The notes under the pieces: generated by a model | Databases searched by the model: none | What the model saw: only the letters and a program-made list of their open reading frames with translations | Told to the model about the DNA's origin: nothing | Made by a program: the position numbers and the translations under genes | Source: Pedobacter sp. | GTDB lineage: Bacteria > Bacteroidota > Bacteroidia > Sphingobacteriales > Sphingobacteriaceae | Reading direction: 5' to 3' | NCBI GenBank assembly: GCA_004295885.1 | Contig: SEDG01000057.1 | Span: 1 to 15,998, forward strand | DNA length: 15,998 nucleotides | Shown: positions 1-8,432 of the stretch, in pieces | Numbering within the stretch: position 1 is the stretch's first letter | Layout: every line of letters starts with the position of its first letter

Positions 1-378
1 ATTTTACAACGATGGAGAATAATAAAGATTTATCGATTTAGTTTTGATCTTTATATCAAAATAGGGCTTAATATTATTTTATGAAGTTTCGATGAATTTT
101 AATTTTTGCCACAAGTTTTTCTTGATTTGTGCTAAAAATGTTACAATTAATTTGTTTTAGCTACATTTTTTTCTCAAACTTGTGATTAATTAACTTAAAA
201 ATTGCTAATATAAGGACTTTCATCTTCGCAAGGTGACAAGAATTTGGCGTGGAGGGATCGAAACTCGCCTTGGTCTATCTATTTCGATAGATGATAATTC
301 TCAAAATCAATTTCAAACGAAATGATCTAAAAAATTCGCCAAAAAAGCAACCAATTTTTCACACAAAATTAATTATTT
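1..378. other. AT-rich region and leader upstream of the first SusC gene
   Basis: No convincing gene is seen here, and a coding tail from an upstream gene cannot be recognised at the left edge. Most of the stretch is AT-rich. A GC-richer island at about 222-275 can fold locally: TTTGGCG (243-249) can pair with CGCCAAA (337-343), and CAAGGTG (229-235) with CGCCTTG, using one G-T pair. A small hairpin with 6-bp arms lies at 274-279 and 286-291. This is probably the 5' untranslated leader of the SusC/SusD pair that follows. No known riboswitch was recognised. Confidence 0.5.
126..154 (+). promoter_or_regulatory. Weak candidate Bacteroidota promoter for SusC/D pair 1
   Basis: TTTG at 126-129 is followed after 17 bases by TTAATTTG at 147-154. 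The established Bacteroidota pattern is TTG or TTTG, about 17-23 bases, then TAnnTTTG. The -7 box here deviates at its second base, so this is only a candidate. If used, it would give a leader of roughly 215 bases before the SusC start, similar to the candidate promoter upstream of pair 2. Confidence 0.25.
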
Positions 379-3300
379 ATGAAAAAAATTTTACAAAGCC
401 TTCTCGTTTTGTCATTGCTATTTTCGGTAGCATTTGCGCAAAAGCGAACGGTAACCGGAACAGTTAAAGACAAAACAGGCTTACCTGTCCCTGGTGTAAC
501 TGTAAAGGGCAGAGGTTCAAATGCAATAACGGGTACTAGTTCAAATGGTACTTATAGCATTAGCGTTCCAGCATCAGTTACGGTAATAGAATTCTCTTCG
601 TTAGGTTATGCTAACCAATCGGTAACTATTGGTACAGGAAACATTGTTAACGCGACTTTAGAGGATAGCACTAACGACTTACAAGAAGTTATGGTAGTTG
701 CCTACGGCACAGCAAAAAGAGAGAGCTTTGTTGGTTCAGCATCAATAGTTGGAGCAAAAAACTTTGAAAGCAGGCCTACAACATCTTTCCAAAAATCTTT
801 ACAAGGAGCTGCAGCTGGTGTACAAGTTGCTAGTGTTTCTGGTCAGCCAGGTGCGGCAACTCAAATTCGTGTTCGCGGTATAGGCTCAATTACTCAATCT
901 GCATCTCCATTGTATGTTATCGATGGAGTTCCGGTTTCACCTACCGGTACCGATTTGACTAGTGTTGCTCAAACAGCAGATTATTTGGCAACATTGAATC
1001 AGAACGATATCGAATCTGTAACGATTCTTAAAGATGCCTCTGCATCAGCAATCTATGGCTCTAGAGCTGCGAATGGAGTAATTTTGATTACTACAAAACA
1101 GGGTAAAGCAGGTTCAACAAGGTTTAATGCAAGTGTTACAACAGGAGTTTCTGCACAAGCATATGATAAACACGAAACCTTAAACGCAGAAGAATATTAT
1201 AGGTTATACTTCAATAGCTACTATGCTACCCGAATTGCTGCTGGTGACACTCCTGCTGCGGCTGCAACGGCTGCAAATAATAGTACAAGAACTAAGTTAA
1301 GCGTAAATCCATTTAATACCCTACAGCCTTTTGTTGGCGGAGGTACCCTTGCGCCAGGTGCGGCTTTGTACTATGATACCGATTGGAGAGAAGAGGTTTT
1401 GAGAAGAGGTATTACTAAAGATGTAAACGTTTCTGCGGCTGGAGGAACTGATAAATTAAAATATTATGTTTCAGGTGGATATATAGATCAAAAAGGGATT
1501 GTAATCGGCTCTGATTTCGAAAGATATAGCGCTAAATTTAACCTATCAAATGACGTAACAAGCTTCTTTTCTTGGGGTATTAATAACACAATAGGTTGGT
1601 CTGCACAAAATACGCCTGCGGGTGCTGGTGGCGGTGCTAACCCAGTTCGTTTTGGAGACATTGCCTCTAACATTTACTCCTTATATGTAAGAGATGCAAA
1701 CGGAAATCCTACAATTAATCCTGCAACAGGAAAGCCTAATTACAATTATGTTAATCCAGTTTCTCCAGATTTCAACCCTGTTGGCTTAAATGAATTGGAT
1801 CAATACTTGAGTAAAACCCTTCGTATTAATTCCGCTCCCTATGCTCAAGTTAAATTCTTAAAAGGTTTTACAGCAAAATCACTAGTGAGTTTCGACTACA
1901 TTAATGTCAAGGAAAGACAATTTTATAATATAGAACATGGAAATGGGGTTGGTGTAAGAGGAAGAGGCTATCGTTATGCTAAGGATGATATCACAACTAC
2001 TTTTATCAATACTTTAACTTATGATAAGAATTTTGGAAAACATAATTTAAATGTATTGTTAGGTCAAGAGGCCTATAAGAATAGCTACGAAACCATGGTT
2101 GCAGAAAAAACAGGTTTTCCATTTGCTGGCGTGGATGAATTGGGTGTTGCTTCACTTCCAGGTTCAGGAACTACATCAGATCTTACACTAATTCGTTTTT
2201 CATCTTATTTCTCTAGATTCAATTATGATTTTGCAAACAAATATTTCTTCTCGGCAACTTACAGAAGAGATGGTTCTTCGGTATTTAGCACTGGAAACAA
2301 ATTTGGTAACTTTTGGTCGGTTGGTGGTGCTTGGAGAATCAACCAAGAGGAATTTATGAGTAACTTAACTTTTATTAATGAACTGAAATTAAGAGCAAGT
2401 TATGGAACCACAGGTAATAACAATATAGGTCGTTATGCAGCGCAAGGTTTATACTCCTTAACTGGCGCTTATGAAGGTCAAAATGCATCTATATATAGTC
2501 AGTTGCCAAATCCAGCCTTATCTTGGGAGAAAAACAAGACTACCGATATTGGTATAGAGTTTTCAATTTTGAATCGTCGTATTTCTGGTGAAGTTGGTTA
2601 TTATAAAAAACAATCTGAAGGATTATTGTTTAATCAACCGATAAGTAGACTAATTATAGGACTTGCAACATTGCAGACTAACTTAGCGGAGATTAATAAT
2701 TCTGGACTTGAAATAATGTTAAGTGGTACGCCAATCGTAACATCTAATTTTAACTGGAACGTTTCGGTTAACTTATCAACTAATAATAACGAAATCAAGA
2801 AGCTAACCCAAGCTGAAGTTGCAGATGGACAGTACAACTTGGTAGTAGGCCAGAATCGTTACCAATGGTATTTAAGAGAATATGCAGGTATAGATCCAGC
2901 AGATGGAAGAGCACAATGGTATATGGATGATGCTAACGGAAATAAGGTGCCTACTAAAACCTATGCAAGTGCGAAGCTATATACTGGACACGGTTCCGCA
3001 TTACCAGATTTTATTGGTGGTTTTAACAACACATTATCATACAAACAGTTCGATTTTAGTGTGTTAACTTACTTCTCTTATGGTGGAAAAGTTTATGATG
3101 CACTAGAACAGGCCTTAACCCATAATGGTATTTCTCCGGGGCAACAATTGTCAAGAGAAGTATTAAACGCTTGGTCTCCAACAAATACTTCTTCAACGAT
3201 TCCAAGATTTATGCCAGTAAATACCGACCTTTCTAATAGTGCTTCTACGAGGTATTTACACGATGGTTCGTATATAAGGGTTAAAAATGTCACTTTAGGT

Positions 3301-3489
3301 TATACACTTAAAAAAGACTGGGCTTCGAAGGTAAAATTAAGTAGTGCTCGTCTTTTTGTTACAGCAGAAAATCCTTTCACTTTTGCAAAGCATAAAGGCC
3401 TAGATCCTGAACAAGCGATTACTGGTACAAGTAACAATGACATTCCAAACATTAAGACATTGTCTGTTGGTTTAAGTGTAGGGTTTTAA
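379..3489 (+). CDS. SusC/RagA-family TonB-dependent outer-membrane transporter (pair 1)
   Basis: This is a 1036-residue outer-membrane beta-barrel importer of the SusC/RagA family, which moves a ligand captured by its SusD partner into the periplasm using TonB energy. The signal peptide is residues 1-20 (lysines, hydrophobic core, AFA before Gln21). A carboxypeptidase-regulatory-like beta-sandwich follows at about 22-97. The TonB box is EVMVVAYG at 103-110. The plug starts after it and contains the family hallmarks LQGAAAGVQV, QIRVRG, LYVIDGVP and, at about 209-243, DIESVTILKDASASAIYGS. The rest is barrel, ending SVGF with the terminal Phe typical of outer-membrane proteins. There is no STN signalling domain, so FecI/FecR-type control is not indicated. 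The ATG follows an AT-rich stretch with no Shine-Dalgarno site, as usual in this phylum. SusD 1 starts 13 bases downstream, presumably in the same transcript. The family call is firm; the substrate is unknown. Confidence 0.96.
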   Translation: MKKILQSLLVLSLLFSVAFAQKRTVTGTVKDKTGLPVPGVTVKGRGSNAITGTSSNGTYSISVPASVTVIEFSSLGYANQSVTIGTGNIVNATLEDSTNDLQEVMVVAYGTAKRESFVGSASIVGAKNFESRPTTSFQKSLQGAAAGVQVASVSGQPGAATQIRVRGIGSITQSASPLYVIDGVPVSPTGTDLTSVAQTADYLATLNQNDIESVTILKDASASAIYGSRAANGVILITTKQGKAGSTRFNASVTTGVSAQAYDKHETLNAEEYYRLYFNSYYATRIAAGDTPAAAATAANNSTRTKLSVNPFNTLQPFVGGGTLAPGAALYYDTDWREEVLRRGITKDVNVSAAGGTDKLKYYVSGGYIDQKGIVIGSDFERYSAKFNLSNDVTSFFSWGINNTIGWSAQNTPAGAGGGANPVRFGDIASNIYSLYVRDANGNPTINPATGKPNYNYVNPVSPDFNPVGLNELDQYLSKTLRINSAPYAQVKFLKGFTAKSLVSFDYINVKERQFYNIEHGNGVGVRGRGYRYAKDDITTTFINTLTYDKNFGKHNLNVLLGQEAYKNSYETMVAEKTGFPFAGVDELGVASLPGSGTTSDLTLIRFSSYFSRFNYDFANKYFFSATYRRDGSSVFSTGNKFGNFWSVGGAWRINQEEFMSNLTFINELKLRASYGTTGNNNIGRYAAQGLYSLTGAYEGQNASIYSQLPNPALSWEKNKTTDIGIEFSILNRRISGEVGYYKKQSEGLLFNQPISRLIIGLATLQTNLAEINNSGLEIMLSGTPIVTSNFNWNVSVNLSTNNNEIKKLTQAEVADGQYNLVVGQNRYQWYLREYAGIDPADGRAQWYMDDANGNKVPTKTYASAKLYTGHGSALPDFIGGFNNTLSYKQFDFSVLTYFSYGGKVYDALEQALTHNGISPGQQLSREVLNAWSPTNTSSTIPRFMPVNTDLSNSASTRYLHDGSYIRVKNVTLGYTLKKDWASKVKLSSARLFVTAENPFTFAKHKGLDPEQAITGTSNNDIPNIKTLSVGLSVGF

Positions 3490-3502
3490 TATATAGATAG
3501 AT

Positions 3503-4942
3503 ATGAAAAAGATAAATAAAATTGCAATTTACGCATCACTGCTAGTTACTGCCTTAGCTACCGGATGTAAAAAAGAATTTTTGGAGGTGACCCCAGAAAC
3601 ATCTATACAGGCTGATCAAGCGTTTACAAGTCCGGATAGAATTAATGCTGTCCTAACAGGAATATATGACCTCGCCTCAAATTCTGCATATACACATGAT
3701 ATGATTTTAACATCCGATGTTAAAGGAAGCGATGTGTTAATTGTAAGTGGAGCAGGTAACTACAATAGGTTTGTTACTGGATATCAATATTCACAATCTT
3801 ATACTTCTGCAGAGCCTCTAAACTATTGGACTCAAGCTTATAGAATTATTGCGACTTGTAACCAGTTTGAAGAAAAACTACCACCAGTTGCTTCTCTGAC
3901 CGCAGCACAAAAAACAGGTTATTTTGCGGAGACCAGAGCTTTAAGGGCAGAAGCTTATTTTAACTTAGTAAGATGGTTTGGTAAGCCTTACACGGTTGAT
4001 CCAGAAGCTTTAGGAGTGCCAATTACTTTAGCTCCACTAGCATTGACAGATGTACTTCCATTAAGAAGTAAAGTGAAAGAAGTATATGCACAAATACTTG
4101 CAGATTTATTGTTTGCAGAAGCGAATATTCCAGCAACAAAAACCAGTGTTTATAGGATGAATAAAGCCGCTATACAAGGCTACCTAGCTAGAGTTTATTT
4201 AACAATGGGTAATTATACTGAGGCGAGTAAATATGCTAAATTGGCTAGAGCAGCTAAACCATTAAGTACTGGCTCAGCTTTATTAGCTGGGTTTGCCGCA
4301 CCTACATCAGAGTGGATTTATGCTATCAATGTAAGAACTGATGATAACCAAGGTTTCCTTAATGTGCATTCATTCTACGATCCTTATGATATTGGTTACT
4401 CAAGCTTTCGAGCAAATGATGCGTTCTTTAATTCTTTCGCTGCCAATGATATCCGTAAACAACAGTTTTTAGTTAATGGTGTATTAGGTGCAAGAAGAGG
4501 TCCTGAAGGTTATTTAATTAATAAATTTGATTTTAGAACATCTGCTGCAACTAACACAGTTCTAATTCGTTCATCAGAAATGTATCTGATCGAAGCTGAA
4601 GCTGAAGCAAGATTAGGTCTGGCAAATGAAGCAGCAGCAAAAGCAGCTTTATTAGCTGTACAAGGCAGATCAATTCCTACTGCAGTACTTTCATTGAATA
4701 CTGGTCAAGCTTTAATTGACGAGGTTTTAGCAGAAAGAGGTAAAGAATTATATGGCGAAGGACATAAGTTTTTTGATTTATTAAGAACAAAAACGCCTAT
4801 TGTAAGAACAGCTACAAATGGTCATTGGGTTGCTTTAAACCTTCCAGTTGGAGATAATAGATTGGTATTCCCTCTACCTCAAGCAGAGTTGAATGCGAAT
4901 CCGTCATTAAAGCCTCAACAAAACCCTGGGTACGCAAATTAA
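3503..4942 (+). CDS. SusD/RagB-family surface nutrient-binding lipoprotein (pair 1)
   Basis: This 479-residue outer-surface lipoprotein forms the lid of the SusC partner and binds the nutrient. The N-terminus has a lipoprotein signal with ATGC, the acylated Cys being residue 22, followed by KKEFLEV. The Cys-x-x-x-Phe-Leu-Glu start is common in SusD proteins. The helical TPR-like part contains ALRAEAYFNLVRWFGKPY at about 146-163. The C-terminal SusD signature is ERGKELYGEGHKFFDLLR at about 410-427, and the end PLPQAELNANP...QNPGY is typical of the SusD_RagB domain. Length is normal for the family. It lies 13 bases after the SusC stop and is followed by a strong terminator, so it is the last gene of a two-gene operon. 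The ligand cannot be predicted. Confidence 0.95.
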   Translation: MKKINKIAIYASLLVTALATGCKKEFLEVTPETSIQADQAFTSPDRINAVLTGIYDLASNSAYTHDMILTSDVKGSDVLIVSGAGNYNRFVTGYQYSQSYTSAEPLNYWTQAYRIIATCNQFEEKLPPVASLTAAQKTGYFAETRALRAEAYFNLVRWFGKPYTVDPEALGVPITLAPLALTDVLPLRSKVKEVYAQILADLLFAEANIPATKTSVYRMNKAAIQGYLARVYLTMGNYTEASKYAKLARAAKPLSTGSALLAGFAAPTSEWIYAINVRTDDNQGFLNVHSFYDPYDIGYSSFRANDAFFNSFAANDIRKQQFLVNGVLGARRGPEGYLINKFDFRTSAATNTVLIRSSEMYLIEAEAEARLGLANEAAAKAALLAVQGRSIPTAVLSLNTGQALIDEVLAERGKELYGEGHKFFDLLRTKTPIVRTATNGHWVALNLPVGDNRLVFPLPQAELNANPSLKPQQNPGYAN

Positions 4943-4970
4943 TTATAAGGGACTAAGTTAGTTTAGTCAA

Positions 4971-5007
4971 AAAAAGGCCCAGTTTACATTGTAAACTGGG
5001 CCTTTTT
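4971..5007 (+). terminator. Intrinsic terminator after SusC/D pair 1 (possibly bidirectional)
   Basis: A perfect 12-bp stem, GGCCCAGTTTAC at 4976-4987 and its complement at 4991-5002, closes a 3-base ATT loop. It is flanked by a run of A before and five T after (5003-5007), so it could stop transcription from either side. It sits 33 bases after the SusD 1 stop (28 bases between the stop and the flanking A run). The core stem is almost the same as that of the terminator after pair 2 (10104-10139). Confidence 0.93.
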
Positions 5008-5022
5008 ATTGCGTAAAGTCTA

Positions 5023-5097
5023 AAACACAATAAAAAAATCCTAGAAAGACAAAATTTACAAGTGTAATTGGTGTTTAAGGAAGTTTTTATTGTGTTT
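5023..5097. repeat. 14-bp inverted repeat with a 47-base spacer
   Basis: AAACACAATAAAAA at 5023-5036 is the exact reverse complement of TTTTTATTGTGTTT at 5084-5097. The arms are AT-rich, so part of the match may be chance, but the ACACAAT/ATTGTGT core is not a homopolymer. It could be the footprint of a small mobile element, a weak hairpin or an operator. Nothing in the spacer was recognised. Confidence 0.45.
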
Positions 5098-5157
5098 AGC
5101 ATATTTTCCAAAATAAAACTCTTCTTCTATTGTAGCCTATAGCATTAAAAATGGCGT

Positions 5158-5186
5158 TTTGTAAAGAATCTGTTATATTAATTTTG
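5158..5186 (+). promoter_or_regulatory. Candidate Bacteroidota promoter for SusC/D pair 2
   Basis: TTTG at 5158-5161, a 17-base spacer, and TAATTTTG at 5179-5186 together match the phylum pattern TTG-N17-23-TAnnTTTG in full. Transcription would start near 5193, leaving about 255 bases of leader. The motif match is seen directly; its use as a promoter is inferred. Confidence 0.45.
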
Positions 5187-5447
5187 TTTAATAATTATTT
5201 TTTCTCATTTTAGGATTACGAACTTAAAACTAACCTAAATTTTATCAAATGGAAAAACAACCCTTTTATCATTTGGAATAGGTATGCACTAAAAGCATTT
5301 TACTATTCTAGCATTTCTATTTTTTCTAGACAAACCATCTAACAGATTAATCAATCATTCTGTACATTTCAATTTGATGTATGGCTGTGCTTTGCATTTT
5401 TCAAAACTAGTTAACTAAAATTATTATCATCTAAACTAAATTTATTC

Positions 5448-8399
5448 ATGAAAAAACTTGTACTAAGTTTATTCATCTTGATGAGCTTGTCCCTTAGTAT
5501 GTTTGCACAAGAACGTACTCTAACAGGGATAGTTACCTCAAATGAAGACGGATTGCCAATTCCTGGTGCATCTGTAAAAATTAAAGAAGTAGCCGGTAGC
5601 GGTACAACCACAGGAGCCGATGGAAGGTTCTCATTAAAAGTTCCGGCTGCGGGAAAAACAATAACAATATCTTATTTGGGCTTCTCAACCAAACAAGTGG
5701 TTATTACTGGCTCAAACCTAGTCGTTTCACTTGAGGCCGACTCTGCGCAAATTATCCAAAGAAGTGGTGCGCCAGGCTCTGGGCCACAAATTATTTTAAG
5801 GGGCTATACCAATTTAAATGGCACGACACCTCTAATTTTAATAGATGGTGTACAGGCTAGTTCAGATTTATTAACGTCGTTAGACCCAAACACTGTTGAT
5901 CGCATTGAAGTGGTAAAAGGTTCCGCGGGAGGTATGTTATACGGTGCTCAAGGAGGTAATGGTGTTATCCAGGTATTTACAAAACGAGGAAGCAAAAACA
6001 GCAAATTAATCATTGACGTTTCTTCTAAATATAGTGCTGATAACGTTATTATTGGTAATGAGCTTGTGGCTACAAATCACCATTGGGTTACTGACGCGAA
6101 TGGCGCCATTCTAGGGGCTGGTAGTGTTCCAATTTCGGCCAGTGCAATCGGAGTTTGGCCAAACCCTACAGCTTTGCCTTTTGCTACGGATAAAACTGTA
6201 CAAAATAACAAGCCGATTCTATTGCCAACTTTTGATCATATCAAACAAGGAAACAGAACCGCTAACACTTTCAGTAACTCATTTAGCATCCGCGGTGGTT
6301 CAGAAAAGATGGATTATTCATTTGGGGCTTCTAATTTGTCTCAACAAGATGTGTATAGCAATAATTTCAGAAGAACGAATATGACTGCTAATTTTGGATT
6401 TAATCCAGTTAAAGGCTTAAGTTTTAGAAGTAATACACAATTAATTTATGCTTATGAAGATTTGCTTTCTGCGGGACGTTTTAATCTAGTTAACTCTTTG
6501 CAATGGATTGATTTTAACTTCCGTGGCCCATCGGGGATGTTGGTAGTTAAACCAAGCACATTGACCGATGGTAACAATGCACTAGCAGAAAAAGAAGCGC
6601 ATTCAAGAAATAGTAAAACACCGCGTTTGGTTCAAAATTTCAACTTAAATTATAAATTTCCAAAATTTGTTGAGCTTGATTTGAAATACGCTTTGGACAA
6701 CAGAAAGAGAGATAATTTTGACTATTATCAAAACCAAGTTGGCCGTGCACAGACTGTATTCTTTGGTTCTGTTAATAACGGAAGTATAGATACTGAGATG
6801 CAAGACTCTAGAACTATTTACTCTAGTGCCAACCTATACTTTAGAACAGATTTCAAGGAAGATTTCGGAATTAATATTCCTTTAAAAACAACAACTCAGG
6901 TAACCTATGACAATAGGCATGAGAAAAGCCGTTATTTCTATGCATCTGGAACGGGGCTTCCTGCTTATCCTCCATATACCATCAGCAGTGCTTCTACAAA
7001 AACTAGTGGAGATGATTATAGCGAGTTGTTAATTTATGGATTCTTAGTAAATCAAACCTTGGATTATGATAACCTAGTTGGTATATCAGCTGGTTTCCGT
7101 TCAGATTATTCTTCTGCCTTTGGGGGACAATCAAGAGCAGCTACTTTTCCAAGAGGAACAATCTACTTTAACCCTTCTGAATTTTTCAAAAATAAAAATG
7201 TTATAACCAACTGGAAATTACGTGCAGCATATGGCGAAGCTGGAGTACAACCAGGAGCTTATGATAGGCAAGTTACCTTTAGCAGAGGCGCTTTTGGAGC
7301 CTCTGGGTCATCGCTATATACAAGGTCTGAGGCCAGAAACCCTGAACTGGAACTTCAAAATACCACGGAGTTGGAGGTTGGTACAGATTTAAATCTAACA
7401 CCATTTAAAGGTAGTTGGTTAAGTAGTGTTACTTTCAATGGTACCTATTGGAAACGTACTTCTAGTGATGTTATTCAAGGGGCACCAGTAGCACCATCAA
7501 CAGGAGCTGTTACGGCATTAGATAATTTACTTGCATTAAAAAGTAATGGTATAGATCTTTCCTTAGATATCAATGCTTATAAATCATCAAATTTTGATTG
7601 GTACTCTGGTATCAGATGGGCTAAATCTACTTCATCAATCACCAAAATAGCCAATAATGTTGCGTTCACCAATGGCGCATTTAACTTAGCTCCAGGGGGT
7701 AATTTAGGCGATTTATATATGCAAAGTCCTTTACACAGTATCGACCAGTTAAAGCCAGATGGAACACGTTATATACCATTAGCAAACGTTGCTAATTATA
7801 CTATGGTTAATGGCAATGTTGTTAACCTTGCTAATTATAATGCAGTACTTACAGGCGCTGATGATTTATCGGTTGTTGGGAATGTGAATCCTGATTTCAC
7901 CATGTCGTTCATCAACAGGTTTACGATTTATAAAAACTTAAACATAGGATTTCAATTTGATTGGATTCATGGAAATGAAATCTATAACCAAACTAGACAA
8001 TGGTTGTATCGCGATAGGTTACATAAAGACTTTGATGAGCCGGTTACAATTAGTGGTCAAACTGGAGCTTTTGTGGCTTACTACAATAGTTTTTATAACA
8101 CAAATACTCCACTTTCTCATTTCGTTGAAGATGGAAGTTATGTTCGATTGAGAGACGTTTCTGTAACTTATGATTTAACTAGATTGGTAAAACAGAAATG
8201 GCTAAGAAGTTTATCAGTTACAGCGACTGGTAGAAACTTAGCTACTTGGACAAATTATAAAGGTCTAGATCCAGAAGCAACAGCAGCATTAACAAACCAA
8301 GGTGGAACAATTGGTAGAATAGGATCATTTACTGGTATAGATTATTACAGTGCAGCGAACCTAAGATCATTCCAATTTAGTTTAAACTTTGGATTTTAA
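5448..8399 (+). CDS. SusC-like outer-membrane transporter lacking the TonB box and start of the plug (pair 2)
   Basis: This is a 983-residue member of the SusC/RagA family. Residues 1-21 form a signal peptide (MKKLVLSLF...MFAQ), and about 22-99 a carboxypeptidase-regulatory-like domain. A normal SusC then has a TonB box and the first plug strands, but here the chain jumps from SLEADSA (94-100) straight to QIIQRSGAPGSGPQIILRG (101-119). Aligned with SusC 3, residues 1-100 and then 101 onward match with a single gap of 50 residues (SusC 3 residues 101-150). The rest of the plug is intact, with LILIDGV and RIEVVKGSAGGMLYGAQGG (about 152-170). The barrel ends LNFGF with terminal Phe. No internal stop or frameshift occurs, so the gap is in frame. 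Without a TonB box, normal energy coupling is doubtful; it may be inactive or work in an unusual way. SusD 2 starts 33 bases downstream. Confidence 0.93.
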   Translation: MKKLVLSLFILMSLSLSMFAQERTLTGIVTSNEDGLPIPGASVKIKEVAGSGTTTGADGRFSLKVPAAGKTITISYLGFSTKQVVITGSNLVVSLEADSAQIIQRSGAPGSGPQIILRGYTNLNGTTPLILIDGVQASSDLLTSLDPNTVDRIEVVKGSAGGMLYGAQGGNGVIQVFTKRGSKNSKLIIDVSSKYSADNVIIGNELVATNHHWVTDANGAILGAGSVPISASAIGVWPNPTALPFATDKTVQNNKPILLPTFDHIKQGNRTANTFSNSFSIRGGSEKMDYSFGASNLSQQDVYSNNFRRTNMTANFGFNPVKGLSFRSNTQLIYAYEDLLSAGRFNLVNSLQWIDFNFRGPSGMLVVKPSTLTDGNNALAEKEAHSRNSKTPRLVQNFNLNYKFPKFVELDLKYALDNRKRDNFDYYQNQVGRAQTVFFGSVNNGSIDTEMQDSRTIYSSANLYFRTDFKEDFGINIPLKTTTQVTYDNRHEKSRYFYASGTGLPAYPPYTISSASTKTSGDDYSELLIYGFLVNQTLDYDNLVGISAGFRSDYSSAFGGQSRAATFPRGTIYFNPSEFFKNKNVITNWKLRAAYGEAGVQPGAYDRQVTFSRGAFGASGSSLYTRSEARNPELELQNTTELEVGTDLNLTPFKGSWLSSVTFNGTYWKRTSSDVIQGAPVAPSTGAVTALDNLLALKSNGIDLSLDINAYKSSNFDWYSGIRWAKSTSSITKIANNVAFTNGAFNLAPGGNLGDLYMQSPLHSIDQLKPDGTRYIPLANVANYTMVNGNVVNLANYNAVLTGADDLSVVGNVNPDFTMSFINRFTIYKNLNIGFQFDWIHGNEIYNQTRQWLYRDRLHKDFDEPVTISGQTGAFVAYYNSFYNTNTPLSHFVEDGSYVRLRDVSVTYDLTRLVKQKWLRSLSVTATGRNLATWTNYKGLDPEATAALTNQGGTIGRIGSFTGIDYYSAANLRSFQFSLNFGF

Positions 8400-8432
8400 T
8401 AGTTTATAGATAGAGATTTAATTCAAAATAAG

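Larger units (their letters stand above)
5008..5447. other. Non-coding AT-rich leader upstream of SusC 2
   Basis: No gene was found on either strand in these 440 bases. The stretch holds a long-range inverted repeat (5023-5097) and a plausible Bacteroidota promoter (5158-5186), annotated separately. The last roughly 250 bases before the SusC 2 start would be an unusually long untranslated leader if that promoter is used. No Shine-Dalgarno site precedes the ATG; the context is the usual A/T-rich one. Confidence 0.6.

Noticed and set aside
240..270. tRNA T-arm-like sequence on the - strand upstream of SusC 1, possibly an attachment-site remnant
   Set aside because: The segment has a TTCGAT core and a GC-rich end, but the T-stem has a mismatch and the loop is out of register with the canonical pattern, and no other tRNA part is nearby.
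6124..6384. An 86-codon + strand frame inside SusC 2
   Set aside because: Out of frame within an intact SusC gene and resembling no protein; a shadow frame.
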